Source: Candidatus Poseidoniaceae archaeon (GTDB lineage Archaea > Thermoplasmatota > Poseidoniia > Poseidoniales > Poseidoniaceae). From it: DNA of 17,269 nt. The notes beneath the pieces were generated by a model. The model worked only from the letters and a program-made list of their open reading frames with translations. It was not told where the DNA came from and did no database searches. Where the stretch lies: contig JAKURJ010000021.1 of assembly GCA_022452125.1 (NCBI GenBank), positions 1 through 17,269 of the forward strand, given 5' to 3'. Made by a program: the position numbers and the translations under genes. This document shows positions 6,867-13,887 of the stretch, in pieces. The number at the start of each line of letters is the position of its first letter. The first letter of the stretch is position 1.

Positions 6867-7796
6867 ATGACCGTCAAGAAATTGGACATGGCCAACACTC
6901 GCCCTCGTCTTCCAGACTGGTTCAGAACACGCCTACCATCTGGCGAATTGCAACAAAAATTCAAGGAAACAAAGGATACTGTTACCGACAATATGTTGCA
7001 CACAGTGTGCCAAGAAGCGCGCTGTCCGAATATCCATGAATGCTGGGCTGCCAAAGACGCAACCTTCATGGTAGCTGGCCAAGAATGTACCCGAGGTTGC
7101 CGCTTTTGCGCAGTGGGTTCAATCAAAACTCCTCCTCCTCTAGATGAGAACGAGCCCGAGAACCTTGCAGATGCAATTGCTACCATGGGCTTGAATCATG
7201 CTGTAATTACCGTAGTCAACCGTGATGATTTACCAGATAGCGGAGCTGGACATTACAGAAAGTGCCTCGAAGCGGTTCGCAATAGAACTCCAGAAGTCAC
7301 CCTTGAACTGCTGTGCAGTGATTTAGCTGGGGACCACCAAGATTTGGCCGATCTGTTAAATGGTTTAGAATTGGAAGTATTCGCTCATAATGTAGAGTGT
7401 GTGCCTCGATTGGATTCCAAGGTTAGAGACCACAGAGCGACTTTTGAGCAATCGATTGGGATTTTGAAGGAAGCCAAGAGATTGCGCCCAGACATATTGA
7501 CAAAGTCGTCAATAATGGTAGGTCTGGGAGAAACAGACGAAGAGATAACTGAAGCAGTACAATTACTTAGAGATGCCAAAGTTGACCTTGTTACCATAGG
7601 TCAGTACCTTGCACCAAGTCCTAAGCACCTCGCTGTAGATAGATTCCCTGAACCATCAAGATATGATGAGTGGAGTTTACAAATCGAAGAAATGGGATTC
7701 TTGGGATGGGCTTGTGGACCATTGGTAAGGTCTTCATATCGTGCAGGCGAACTATTAGCCAGAGCATCGGTAAGGCTTAGAACGGACAAGGAGTGA
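6867..7796 (+). CDS. lipA: Lipoyl synthase (radical SAM)
   Basis: LipA inserts two sulfur atoms into the octanoyl group carried on lipoyl domains, making the lipoyl cofactor. From the ATG at 6867 the protein has 309 residues, normal for the family. All ligand sets are visible. Cys48, Cys53 and Cys59 (C-x4-C-x5-C, in CPNIHECW) hold the auxiliary 4Fe-4S cluster that donates sulfur. Cys74, Cys78 and Cys81 (CTRGCRFC) hold the radical SAM cluster. The C-terminal RSSY (288-291) supplies the serine ligand of the auxiliary cluster. NRDDLPDSGAGH also matches the family core. The start was chosen for the GGGGGAGAGG site just upstream; ATG 6849 would add six residues. lipA is the first gene of a five-gene operon ending in the E3 subunit, so cofactor synthesis and its user complex are probably expressed together. 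No octanoyltransferase (LipB/LipM) or lipoate ligase is in the window. Bacterial ancestry is likely (inference). Confidence 0.95.
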   Translation: MTVKKLDMANTRPRLPDWFRTRLPSGELQQKFKETKDTVTDNMLHTVCQEARCPNIHECWAAKDATFMVAGQECTRGCRFCAVGSIKTPPPLDENEPENLADAIATMGLNHAVITVVNRDDLPDSGAGHYRKCLEAVRNRTPEVTLELLCSDLAGDHQDLADLLNGLELEVFAHNVECVPRLDSKVRDHRATFEQSIGILKEAKRLRPDILTKSSIMVGLGETDEEITEAVQLLRDAKVDLVTIGQYLAPSPKHLAVDRFPEPSRYDEWSLQIEEMGFLGWACGPLVRSSYRAGELLARASVRLRTDKE

Positions 7797-7803
7797 GCGA
7801 ATC

Positions 7804-9045
7804 ATGTCGGGGAAAGATAAGGGGTCGTTGGACGCATATACGGTACCCACCGCACCTTTCCGCCCCGGTGACGAAGCCGATTTTGGCGGAACTTGGAAAG
7901 AGCAACCCGGAGACCTTTCTAGGCCTGACCCGGCAACCTGTACCACTCCTGAAACTCACGACCACGCCCATGGATTGATTCGTGTGCTTGGCGACGATGA
8001 TTCAGCATCAGGAGAATGGAATCCTGATTTGGATGCTGAAGAATTGATTCGAGGCCTAGAGATGATGATGCGCCTAAGGATATTCGATGACAGGATGATC
8101 AAGATGCAAAGAACTGGAAAGTTGTCATTCTACATGCGTTCATTCGGAGAAGAAGCAGTCGCAATTGCCCAGACAATGGCTCTGGATGACACAGATTGGA
8201 TTTTCCCATCCTACAGACAACCTGGTGCACAATTTGTTAGGGGACGTGACATGGTAAGCATGATTTGTCACTGCATAGGTAATACTGAAGACAACATTCG
8301 CGGCAGACAAATGCCAGTTCACTACTCCTGGAAAGAAGGATATTTCATTTCGATTTCAAGCCCGGTAGGAACACAATTCAGCCAAGCAGTAGGTGTAGCA
8401 ATGGCATCCGCATACAAGGGTGATGACCAAGCAACGATTACTTGGTTAGGAGATGGAACTAGCGCACAAGGTGATTTCCACTACGGCCTAAACTTTGCAT
8501 CTGTATTCAAGCCACCAGTCATCCTCAACGTAGTCAACAACCAATGGGCTATTTCAACCCACAAAAACCTAGCAACAGGTGGTGACAACTTTGCAGCAAG
8601 AGGGCTAGCTTACGACATTCCATCTCTACGTGTTGATGGTAACGATTTCTTGGCACTGTACTCAGTTACAAAATGGGCAAGAGAGAGAGCACGTGCTGGA
8701 AAAGGTGCAACTTACATCGAAGTATACACTTACCGCGCAGGCGCACACTCATCATCCGATGACCCAAGTCGCTACCGACCTGGTGACGAGTTCAAGTGCT
8801 GGCCTGGAGGAGACCCGGTTGAACGCCTAAAGAAGCACCTAATCAGTATAGGTGCTTGGTCAGAAGAAAAGAATGCAGAGTTAACCGAGAAAATCGATTC
8901 AGAAGTTATGGCTGCTTACAAGGAAGCATGCACCTTTGGAGATTTAGCAAACGGTCCATTCCCTCCAGCATCAACTATTTTCACAGAAGTATACGAAGAA
9001 GTTCCTTGGCATGTTCAAGAACAAAGAGAGGAGTTAGGGAAGTGA
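7804..9045 (+). CDS. bkdA1: Branched-chain 2-oxoacid dehydrogenase E1 component, alpha subunit
   Basis: This subunit carries out, with E1 beta, the thiamine-diphosphate-dependent decarboxylation of the 2-oxoacids of Val, Leu and Ile. It has 413 residues. The ThDP motif is GDG (216-218) to NN (245-246). The phospho-loop-like region has HSSSDDPSRYR from His315. GRQMPVHYSWKE (167-178), VNNQWAIST, LRVDGNDF and the closing QREELGK match bacterial BkdA1 (Pseudomonas type, about 410 residues) much better than pyruvate dehydrogenase E1 alpha. The N-terminal extension with FRPGDEADF also parallels Pseudomonas BkdA1. These comparisons are from memory of the family. The ATG at 7804 lies seven bases after the lipA stop. 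The site GGAG (7790-7793) overlaps the end of lipA, which points to co-transcription. Use of pyruvate as an additional substrate cannot be excluded from sequence alone. Confidence 0.93.
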   Translation: MSGKDKGSLDAYTVPTAPFRPGDEADFGGTWKEQPGDLSRPDPATCTTPETHDHAHGLIRVLGDDDSASGEWNPDLDAEELIRGLEMMMRLRIFDDRMIKMQRTGKLSFYMRSFGEEAVAIAQTMALDDTDWIFPSYRQPGAQFVRGRDMVSMICHCIGNTEDNIRGRQMPVHYSWKEGYFISISSPVGTQFSQAVGVAMASAYKGDDQATITWLGDGTSAQGDFHYGLNFASVFKPPVILNVVNNQWAISTHKNLATGGDNFAARGLAYDIPSLRVDGNDFLALYSVTKWARERARAGKGATYIEVYTYRAGAHSSSDDPSRYRPGDEFKCWPGGDPVERLKKHLISIGAWSEEKNAELTEKIDSEVMAAYKEACTFGDLANGPFPPASTIFTEVYEEVPWHVQEQREELGK

Positions 9046-9051
9046 GGTGAT
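9044..9051 (+). promoter_or_regulatory. Strong Shine-Dalgarno site for E1 beta
   Basis: GAGGTGAT is a perfect match to the anti-Shine-Dalgarno complement at the 3' end of 16S rRNA. It begins inside the TGA stop of E1 alpha and lies three bases before the ATG at 9055. It decides the start and shows that operon-internal genes here use SD-led initiation rather than leaderless starts. Confidence 0.75.
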
Positions 9052-9054
9052 ATT

Positions 9055-10065
9055 ATGACAGAAATGAACATGATTGCATCACTAAATAGCGCTCTAGACA
9101 ACATGCTAGAAGTCCATGACAATGTGGTAATCTTTGGAGAAGACGTTGGTTACTTCGGAGGTGTATTCCGTGTAACTGACGGATTGCAAGAAAAGCATGG
9201 AGCACACAGAGTCTTCGATGCCCCACTTGCTGAAGGTGGAATCGCAGCGATTGCATTCGGTATGGGATTGAACGGTTTGCGACCTGTTGCAGAAATTCAA
9301 TTCGCAGACTATATCTTCCCTGCTTACGACCAAATCGTGAATGAAATCGCAAAACTACGTCACCGTTCTGGTGGAGAATTCTCAACTCCTGTAACGATTA
9401 GAACCCCTGCTGGTGGAGGAATCAAAGGTGGGCACCACCATTCACAAAGTCCGGAATCGCAGTTTACACATACACCCGGATTGAAGGTAGTCTACTGCTC
9501 TAATCCAAACAATGCAAAGGGTTTGCTTACAAGCGCAATCGAATGCAATGACCCTGTAATTTTCTTTGAGCCAAAGAGATGCTACAGAGGACCATTCTAC
9601 GGAGACCCTCACAATGTTCCTACTTGGAAAGGACATGCTAAGGCAGATGTTCCCGAGGGCCACTATTCCATTCCTCTAGAACAAGCTGAAGTTGTGATGG
9701 AAGGAGATGCTTGTACTGTTATTGCATGGGGTGCAATGGTTCATGTTGCAGAGCAAGGAATCAAGAATTCAGGAATTAATGCAGAACTGATAGATCTTCA
9801 AACCTTACTTCCATGGGATAGAGACACAGTGGTCAATTCAGTCAAGAAAACAGGCCGTTGTGTAATTGTGCACGAGGCACCAAAGACAAGCGGTTTCGGA
9901 GCAGAAATGAGCGCATCCATTCAGGAGCGTTGTTTCTGGCATCTTGAAGCGCCAATAATCAGAGTCACAGGCTGGGACACGCCGTTCCCTCACACAACTG
10001 AGTGGGACTACCTACCTAGCCCGGAGAGAATTGCGGAAGCTATTAAGAAAACACAAGAGGCATAA
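9055..10065 (+). CDS. bkdA2: Branched-chain 2-oxoacid dehydrogenase E1 component, beta subunit
   Basis: This 336-residue protein is the usual length for E1 beta, the partner that completes the ThDP active site in the alpha2-beta2 E1 and docks onto E2. Visible family features are FGEDVGYFGGVFRVTDGL (27-44), the ThDP-activating Glu60 in APLAEGGI, EIQFADYIFPAYDQ (80-93), the His-rich GGHHHSQSPE segment (125-134), DPVIFFEPKR and the C-terminal VTGWDTPFPH. GVFR, VKKTGRC and HLEAPI.RVTGWDTP correspond to Pseudomonas BkdA2 as I recall it, rather than to PDH E1 beta. The gene starts nine bases after E1 alpha ends, with a perfect SD. E2 follows after two bases. The complete set of subunits in order indicates a functional complex. 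Confidence 0.93.
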   Translation: MTEMNMIASLNSALDNMLEVHDNVVIFGEDVGYFGGVFRVTDGLQEKHGAHRVFDAPLAEGGIAAIAFGMGLNGLRPVAEIQFADYIFPAYDQIVNEIAKLRHRSGGEFSTPVTIRTPAGGGIKGGHHHSQSPESQFTHTPGLKVVYCSNPNNAKGLLTSAIECNDPVIFFEPKRCYRGPFYGDPHNVPTWKGHAKADVPEGHYSIPLEQAEVVMEGDACTVIAWGAMVHVAEQGIKNSGINAELIDLQTLLPWDRDTVVNSVKKTGRCVIVHEAPKTSGFGAEMSASIQERCFWHLEAPIIRVTGWDTPFPHTTEWDYLPSPERIAEAIKKTQEA

Positions 10066-10067
10066 AC

Positions 10068-11330
10068 ATGGGAATATTTGCATTCAAACTGCCAGATATT
10101 GGAGAAGGAGTTGTAGAAGGAGAAGTCGTTGAATGGATGGTCGCTGTTGGTGATACCGTCAAAGAAGATGACCCGATTCTATCGGTCATGACCGACAAAG
10201 CAACTGTAGAGATTCCTTCACCAACAGACGGTGTCGTCAAGTCGATTGTTGGAGAACCCGGAACAATTCTATCGGTTGGACAGGTTTGTATTGAATTCGA
10301 AACCGATGGGGAAGGAACTCCTGTTGAAGAAGCACCAGAACCAGTTGAGGAAGTCGTCGAAGAAGCACCTGCACCTGAACCTGAACCAGTCAAAGAAGAA
10401 GTCAAACCTGCACCAGCGGCCCCTGCGCCTGCACCAACTCCAGTAGTTGTAGCAGCGCCAGGAGCAAGACCGCTAGCATCGCCTGCTGTACGCCAGCGTG
10501 CACGCGAGAGTGGAATCGATTTGGCTACTGTCTCTGGAAGTGGACCTGCGGGAAGAATCACTCACGGAGATTTGGATTCATGGAAGGCTGCTGGTAGCCC
10601 CGTAGCTGCTGCAGGACCTGCTCGAACTGCTCAAACAGGAACTACTGAGGTTCCCGTAATCGGCTTGAGAAGAAAGATTTCAGAGAGCATGACTGCTTCA
10701 TACACAACAATTCCTCACTTCTCATACTTTGAGGAGGTCGATATCAGTCATTTGGATGAGTTGAGAGTTCATCTAAATTCTACTCGCACAGATGGTCAAC
10801 CTAAGTTGACATACCTGCCATTCATCATGCAGGCACTTGTGAAAGCATTGGGAGAAAATCCAGTTTGCAATGCCCTTTTCGATGACGACAAGGGTGTAGT
10901 AACCAGACACGATGCAGGTCAGCTAGGAATTGCAACCCAGACCGACAGAGGGCTATACGTCCCTGTGGTAAAGCACGTCGAAGCTCAAGATATCTGGCAA
11001 TCTGCATCTGAAATGCAAAGAGTTAGCCAAGCAGCTCGTGATGGCACTGCAGGACTTGACGAATTGACAGGTTCTACTTTCACTATTACGAGCCTAGGAA
11101 GAATGGGCGGCTTGGGTGCAACTCCAATCATCAACAAACCAGAAGTTGGTATTCTTGGAGTTCATAATGCTGTAGACACACCTGTTGTTCGCAACGGACA
11201 AATCGTAATTCGAAAGATGTTGAGATTATCATCATCTTGGGACCACAGAGTTGTTGATGGCTGGGACGGAGCAATGCTCGTACAAAGGCTGAAAACACTG
11301 CTGGAAAACCCAGCTACAATCTTCATGTGA
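10068..11330 (+). CDS. bkdB: Branched-chain 2-oxoacid dehydrogenase E2 (lipoyl acyltransferase)
   Basis: This 420-residue protein is the core of the complex and transfers the acyl group from E1 via lipoate to CoA. A single lipoyl domain (about 1-80) carries the lipoylated Lys44 in MTDKATVEIP. A Pro/Ala/Glu-rich swinging linker follows (about 83-133). The peripheral-subunit-binding domain lies at about 134-172 (PLASPAVRQRARESG...GPAGRITHGDLD). The catalytic domain starts at VPVIGLRRKISESM and ends with the active-site DHRVVDG (392-398; His393, Asp397). One lipoyl domain and this layout match bacterial BkdB. Lys44 is the expected target of the LipA encoded at the head of the same operon. The gene starts two bases after the E1 beta stop, with AAGAGG (10055-10060) as its ribosome site inside the previous gene. 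Acyl-group specificity is inferred from the E1 partner. Confidence 0.94.
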   Translation: MGIFAFKLPDIGEGVVEGEVVEWMVAVGDTVKEDDPILSVMTDKATVEIPSPTDGVVKSIVGEPGTILSVGQVCIEFETDGEGTPVEEAPEPVEEVVEEAPAPEPEPVKEEVKPAPAAPAPAPTPVVVAAPGARPLASPAVRQRARESGIDLATVSGSGPAGRITHGDLDSWKAAGSPVAAAGPARTAQTGTTEVPVIGLRRKISESMTASYTTIPHFSYFEEVDISHLDELRVHLNSTRTDGQPKLTYLPFIMQALVKALGENPVCNALFDDDKGVVTRHDAGQLGIATQTDRGLYVPVVKHVEAQDIWQSASEMQRVSQAARDGTAGLDELTGSTFTITSLGRMGGLGATPIINKPEVGILGVHNAVDTPVVRNGQIVIRKMLRLSSSWDHRVVDGWDGAMLVQRLKTLLENPATIFM

Positions 11331-11341
11331 GGTTGATTAGA

Positions 11342-12763
11342 ATGAAGACTCGTAAGTGCAAGGTATTAGTCGTAGGAGCAGGCCCTGGAGGGTATGTTGC
11401 TGCAATTAGGTCAGCCCAATTAGGTATGGACACTGTAATTGTCGAAGGTGAGAGAGCAGGAGGAACCTGCTTAATCAGAGGATGTATTCCTTCCAAGGCA
11501 TTGATTCACGCAGCACACAAATTCCACGACTTGGCAAAGCACGCAAAGAAGGGAGGACACATGGGAATCTCAATCCCTGGGCCTGCTGAACTTGAGATGG
11601 CTGCACTAAAGGGATGGAAAGATGACATCGTTGATCGTCTAAACAAGGGTGTTGAACACCTACTGAAGAGTTCAGGTGCAGAATTAATCACCGGTTGGGC
11701 AGAGTTCAAAGACGCAAAGACTGTCGTTGTTGGAGAAACTCAGATTGAGGCTGAGAATGTAATTCTAGCCAATGGAAGCGTCCCTATCGAGTTGCCATTC
11801 ATGAAGTATGGTGACGGAGTCATTTCTAGCAGAGAAGCACTCGATATCGACGAAAAGTTGGAGCACCTAGTTGTAGTTGGTGGAGGTTACATCGGCCTAG
11901 AACTCGGAATAACTCACAGAATGCTTGGCGCTGATGTAACAATCGTTGAGGCTATGGATAGCGTTCTACCAATCTTCGATAAGGAACTGCGAAGACCTCT
12001 CGAGTTATTCCTAAAGAAGAACAAGGTCAAGGTAAACACCGGAGTTTTTGCTAAGGGCGTTGAGAAACTTGACAATGGAAAACTCAAACTAAATTTCATT
12101 GACAAGAACAATGCTGATGATGAATCAAAGATGCAATCTGTAGAAGCTGACAGAGTACTGGTTACCGTTGGTCGCAGACCACGCAGTGAAGGACTTGCTC
12201 CAACAGGTGTTGCTCTAAACGAGCGCGGATTTGTCAAGGTTAATGACCAGTGCCAGACCAACATGAAGGGAGTTTATGCAATTGGAGATGTTTCAGACTT
12301 GGGAGAAATGTTAGCACACGTAGCTTCCTTCCAAGGAGAGATGGTTGCAGAAATCATCGCCGGTACAAACCGTGCTTACAACCCAGTTGCAGTCCCTGCA
12401 ATCGTATTCACAGAGCCAGAAATTGTCTCTGTAGGTATGTCGCCTGATGAGGCAAAAGAAGCAGGACATCCAGTAATCACCGGAAAGTTCCCTCTTGCTG
12501 CAAACGGAAGATCGCTAACCCAAGAAGCAGAAAAGACTGGCGGATTCGTAAGAGTAGTTGCCCGTGAAGACGACCACAGAATCCTAGGAATCCAGGCTGT
12601 AGGAACTCACGTTAGCGAACTTGTCGGAGAATGGACTCTTGCTCTAGAAATGGGAGCATTATTGGAAGATATCGCTGGGACAATCCACGCACATCCAACA
12701 ATGACTGAGATGACTCATGAAGCTGTACTAGCAACCCTAGGGCACGCAATTCACATTGTTTGA
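11342..12763 (+). CDS. lpdV: Dihydrolipoamide dehydrogenase (E3) of the branched-chain complex
   Basis: This flavoprotein reoxidises the dihydrolipoyl arm of E2 and passes electrons to NAD+. From the ATG at 11342 it has 473 residues, the family's normal size. The FAD motif is GAGPGG (12-17). The redox disulfide is Cys43/Cys48 in GGTCLIRGCIPSK. The NAD-binding motif is VVVGGGYIGLELG. The second FAD contact is AIGDV. The C-terminal catalytic pair His451/Glu456 sits in HAHPTMTE, contributed across the dimer. KGWKDDIVDRLNKGVEHLL, IISREA-type segments and the HAIHIV end recall LpdV, the E3 dedicated to the Pseudomonas branched-chain complex, rather than the general Lpd. The SD GAGGT (11329-11333) overlaps the E2 stop and sets the start. 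An upstream in-frame GTG at 11327 overlaps E2 and is less likely. It is the last gene of the operon. Confidence 0.93.
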   Translation: MKTRKCKVLVVGAGPGGYVAAIRSAQLGMDTVIVEGERAGGTCLIRGCIPSKALIHAAHKFHDLAKHAKKGGHMGISIPGPAELEMAALKGWKDDIVDRLNKGVEHLLKSSGAELITGWAEFKDAKTVVVGETQIEAENVILANGSVPIELPFMKYGDGVISSREALDIDEKLEHLVVVGGGYIGLELGITHRMLGADVTIVEAMDSVLPIFDKELRRPLELFLKKNKVKVNTGVFAKGVEKLDNGKLKLNFIDKNNADDESKMQSVEADRVLVTVGRRPRSEGLAPTGVALNERGFVKVNDQCQTNMKGVYAIGDVSDLGEMLAHVASFQGEMVAEIIAGTNRAYNPVAVPAIVFTEPEIVSVGMSPDEAKEAGHPVITGKFPLAANGRSLTQEAEKTGGFVRVVAREDDHRILGIQAVGTHVSELVGEWTLALEMGALLEDIAGTIHAHPTMTEMTHEAVLATLGHAIHIV

Positions 12764-12793
12764 TTTGCTCTGTAGGGTCAGTGCTTGTTGCGG

Positions 12794-12811
12794 ATTTAAT
12801 TTAACAAAATT
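12794..12811. terminator. Possible bidirectional terminator between convergent lpdV and deacetylase genes
   Basis: The 46 bases between the two convergent stop codons end in an AT-rich stretch. ATTTAATTT faces the plus-strand operon and AATTTTGTTAAATT faces the minus-strand gene. A small inverted repeat, AATTT-AACA-AAATT, lies at 12798-12811. T-runs on both strands fit archaeal termination, but the signal is weak. Confidence 0.3.
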
Positions 12812-13757
12812 ATTTCCAACGTTTATTCCATTCCGCAGCATCAGTGAATAAATCATAGAATGCATCGAGAGTATGTTCAATTGGTTTTGAGTACCCTCCA
12901 CCCATGAAGACCACTGTTGAAATTCTATTTTCCAGCATTATCTCGAACACATACCGGTTCCTCTTCATCATTCCTTCTCGGCTAACGCTAAGTTTGCCTA
13001 AATCATCTGTCTCTAGACCATCGACACCCGCCTGATATAAAACCAAATCAGGCTCGAAATCTAAGCATATCTCAAGCGAATCTCTAACGATCTTCAGATA
13101 ATCCTCATCACCAGCCAAAGGTTCAACAGATAGGTCGAAATCGCTCACCGATTTTCTAAATGGGAAATTTGTTGCACAGTGCACAGATATTGTTCTTGTC
13201 CGCTCTTCATCCGATAGTATAGTCGCTGTTCCATCACCCTGATGAACATCCAAATCTAGGATTGCTACCCTGTTTACACTTAAATTCTCAATCGCATATA
13301 GAGCGCTAATCGCTAAATCGTTGAATACACAATATCCTGAACCATAATCTCGGTGCGCGTGGTGTGTGCCGCCAGCCATGTTACCAGTGACACCACCATT
13401 GTTGACGGCGTGAATCGTTGCCTCAACTGCACCACCAGTCAAGCGAAGAGTCCTCTCAATCATCTTTGGAGTCCAGGGAGTGAGACCAATCCTACGCATT
13501 TCTTTCTCGCTTAGTGTGCCACTCAGAAATCCATCTACGTAATCGGAATCATGAGCTAGAAGTAGGGTTTCACGCGATATTGATTCGGGTAACCTGAGCT
13601 TAATGTTTTGACATTGCTCAGAATCCTCCAACCGCTTCAACAGCATTTGATAGCGTTCTCTAGGGAACCTTGCTTCTTCGTGAATTCCATCCGTATACAG
13701 TGGGTGGTACCAAAGATTGAATGAATCCAAATCCGAAGAAAACGCCAAACGAACCAA
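12810..13757 (-). CDS. Histone-deacetylase-superfamily Zn amidohydrolase (bacterial class IV-like)
   Basis: This 315-residue enzyme belongs to the arginase/deacetylase fold that removes acetyl groups from lysine or polyamine substrates using zinc. The tandem active-site His132-His133 lies in AGGTHHAHRDYG, followed by GYCVFNDLA. Zinc ligands Asp170 and His172 are in DLDVHQGDG, with Asp251 probable in TDDLG. The transition-state Tyr is in MGGGYSKP. GGTHHAHRD and the short length suit the bacterial/archaeal class IV-like group better than AcuC or acetylpolyamine hydrolases. No in-frame ATG exists before residue 38, which would cut off the conserved YHPLY segment, so a TTG start at 13757 is proposed. 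A TATA-like CATATA 26-31 bases upstream supports a near-leaderless transcript starting there. The substrate is unknown. The gene lies downstream of the RNR genes on the same strand but 130 bases away with its own likely promoter, so a shared function is not implied. Confidence 0.87.
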   Translation of the reverse strand: MVRLAFSSDLDSFNLWYHPLYTDGIHEEARFPRERYQMLLKRLEDSEQCQNIKLRLPESISRETLLLAHDSDYVDGFLSGTLSEKEMRRIGLTPWTPKMIERTLRLTGGAVEATIHAVNNGGVTGNMAGGTHHAHRDYGSGYCVFNDLAISALYAIENLSVNRVAILDLDVHQGDGTATILSDEERTRTISVHCATNFPFRKSVSDFDLSVEPLAGDEDYLKIVRDSLEICLDFEPDLVLYQAGVDGLETDDLGKLSVSREGMMKRNRYVFEIMLENRISTVVFMGGGYSKPIEHTLDAFYDLFTDAAEWNKRWK

Positions 13758-13782
13758 CTCAATACTTACAATTCATTGAACT

Positions 13783-13796
13783 GTATATGCTATTTC
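13783..13796 (-). promoter_or_regulatory. Archaeal-type promoter of the deacetylase gene
   Basis: On the minus strand CGAAATAGCATATA presents a purine-rich BRE-like stretch followed by a TATA-like CATATA, 26-31 bases before the TTG at 13757. This spacing predicts transcription starting within a few bases of that codon and supports a leaderless TTG start. It was found by eye only. Confidence 0.4.
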
Positions 13797-13887
13797 GTGG
13801 ATGATTTTCCACATAAACACATGTTTCAATCGTGTTGGGGTTATGACGTATATCCAAAGTTTGGCCTAGATTGAACCCGATAACGGA

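Noticed and set aside
6701..7186. Minus-strand frame of 161 codons covering the SDR start and lipA start
   Set aside because: It overlaps the conserved Cys motifs of lipA in antisense, and its protein has no family resemblance.
7804..10065. Reading the E1 genes as pyruvate dehydrogenase
   Set aside because: Motifs such as GRQMPVHYSWKE in E1 alpha and GVFRVTDGL and VTGWDTPFPH in E1 beta fit the branched-chain enzyme better; pyruvate use remains possible but is not the best call.
10043..10561. Minus-strand frame of 172 codons rich in Gly/Ser/Thr opposite E2
   Set aside because: It is antisense to the Pro/Ala/Glu linker and lipoyl domain of E2; its repetitive composition is explained by that linker.
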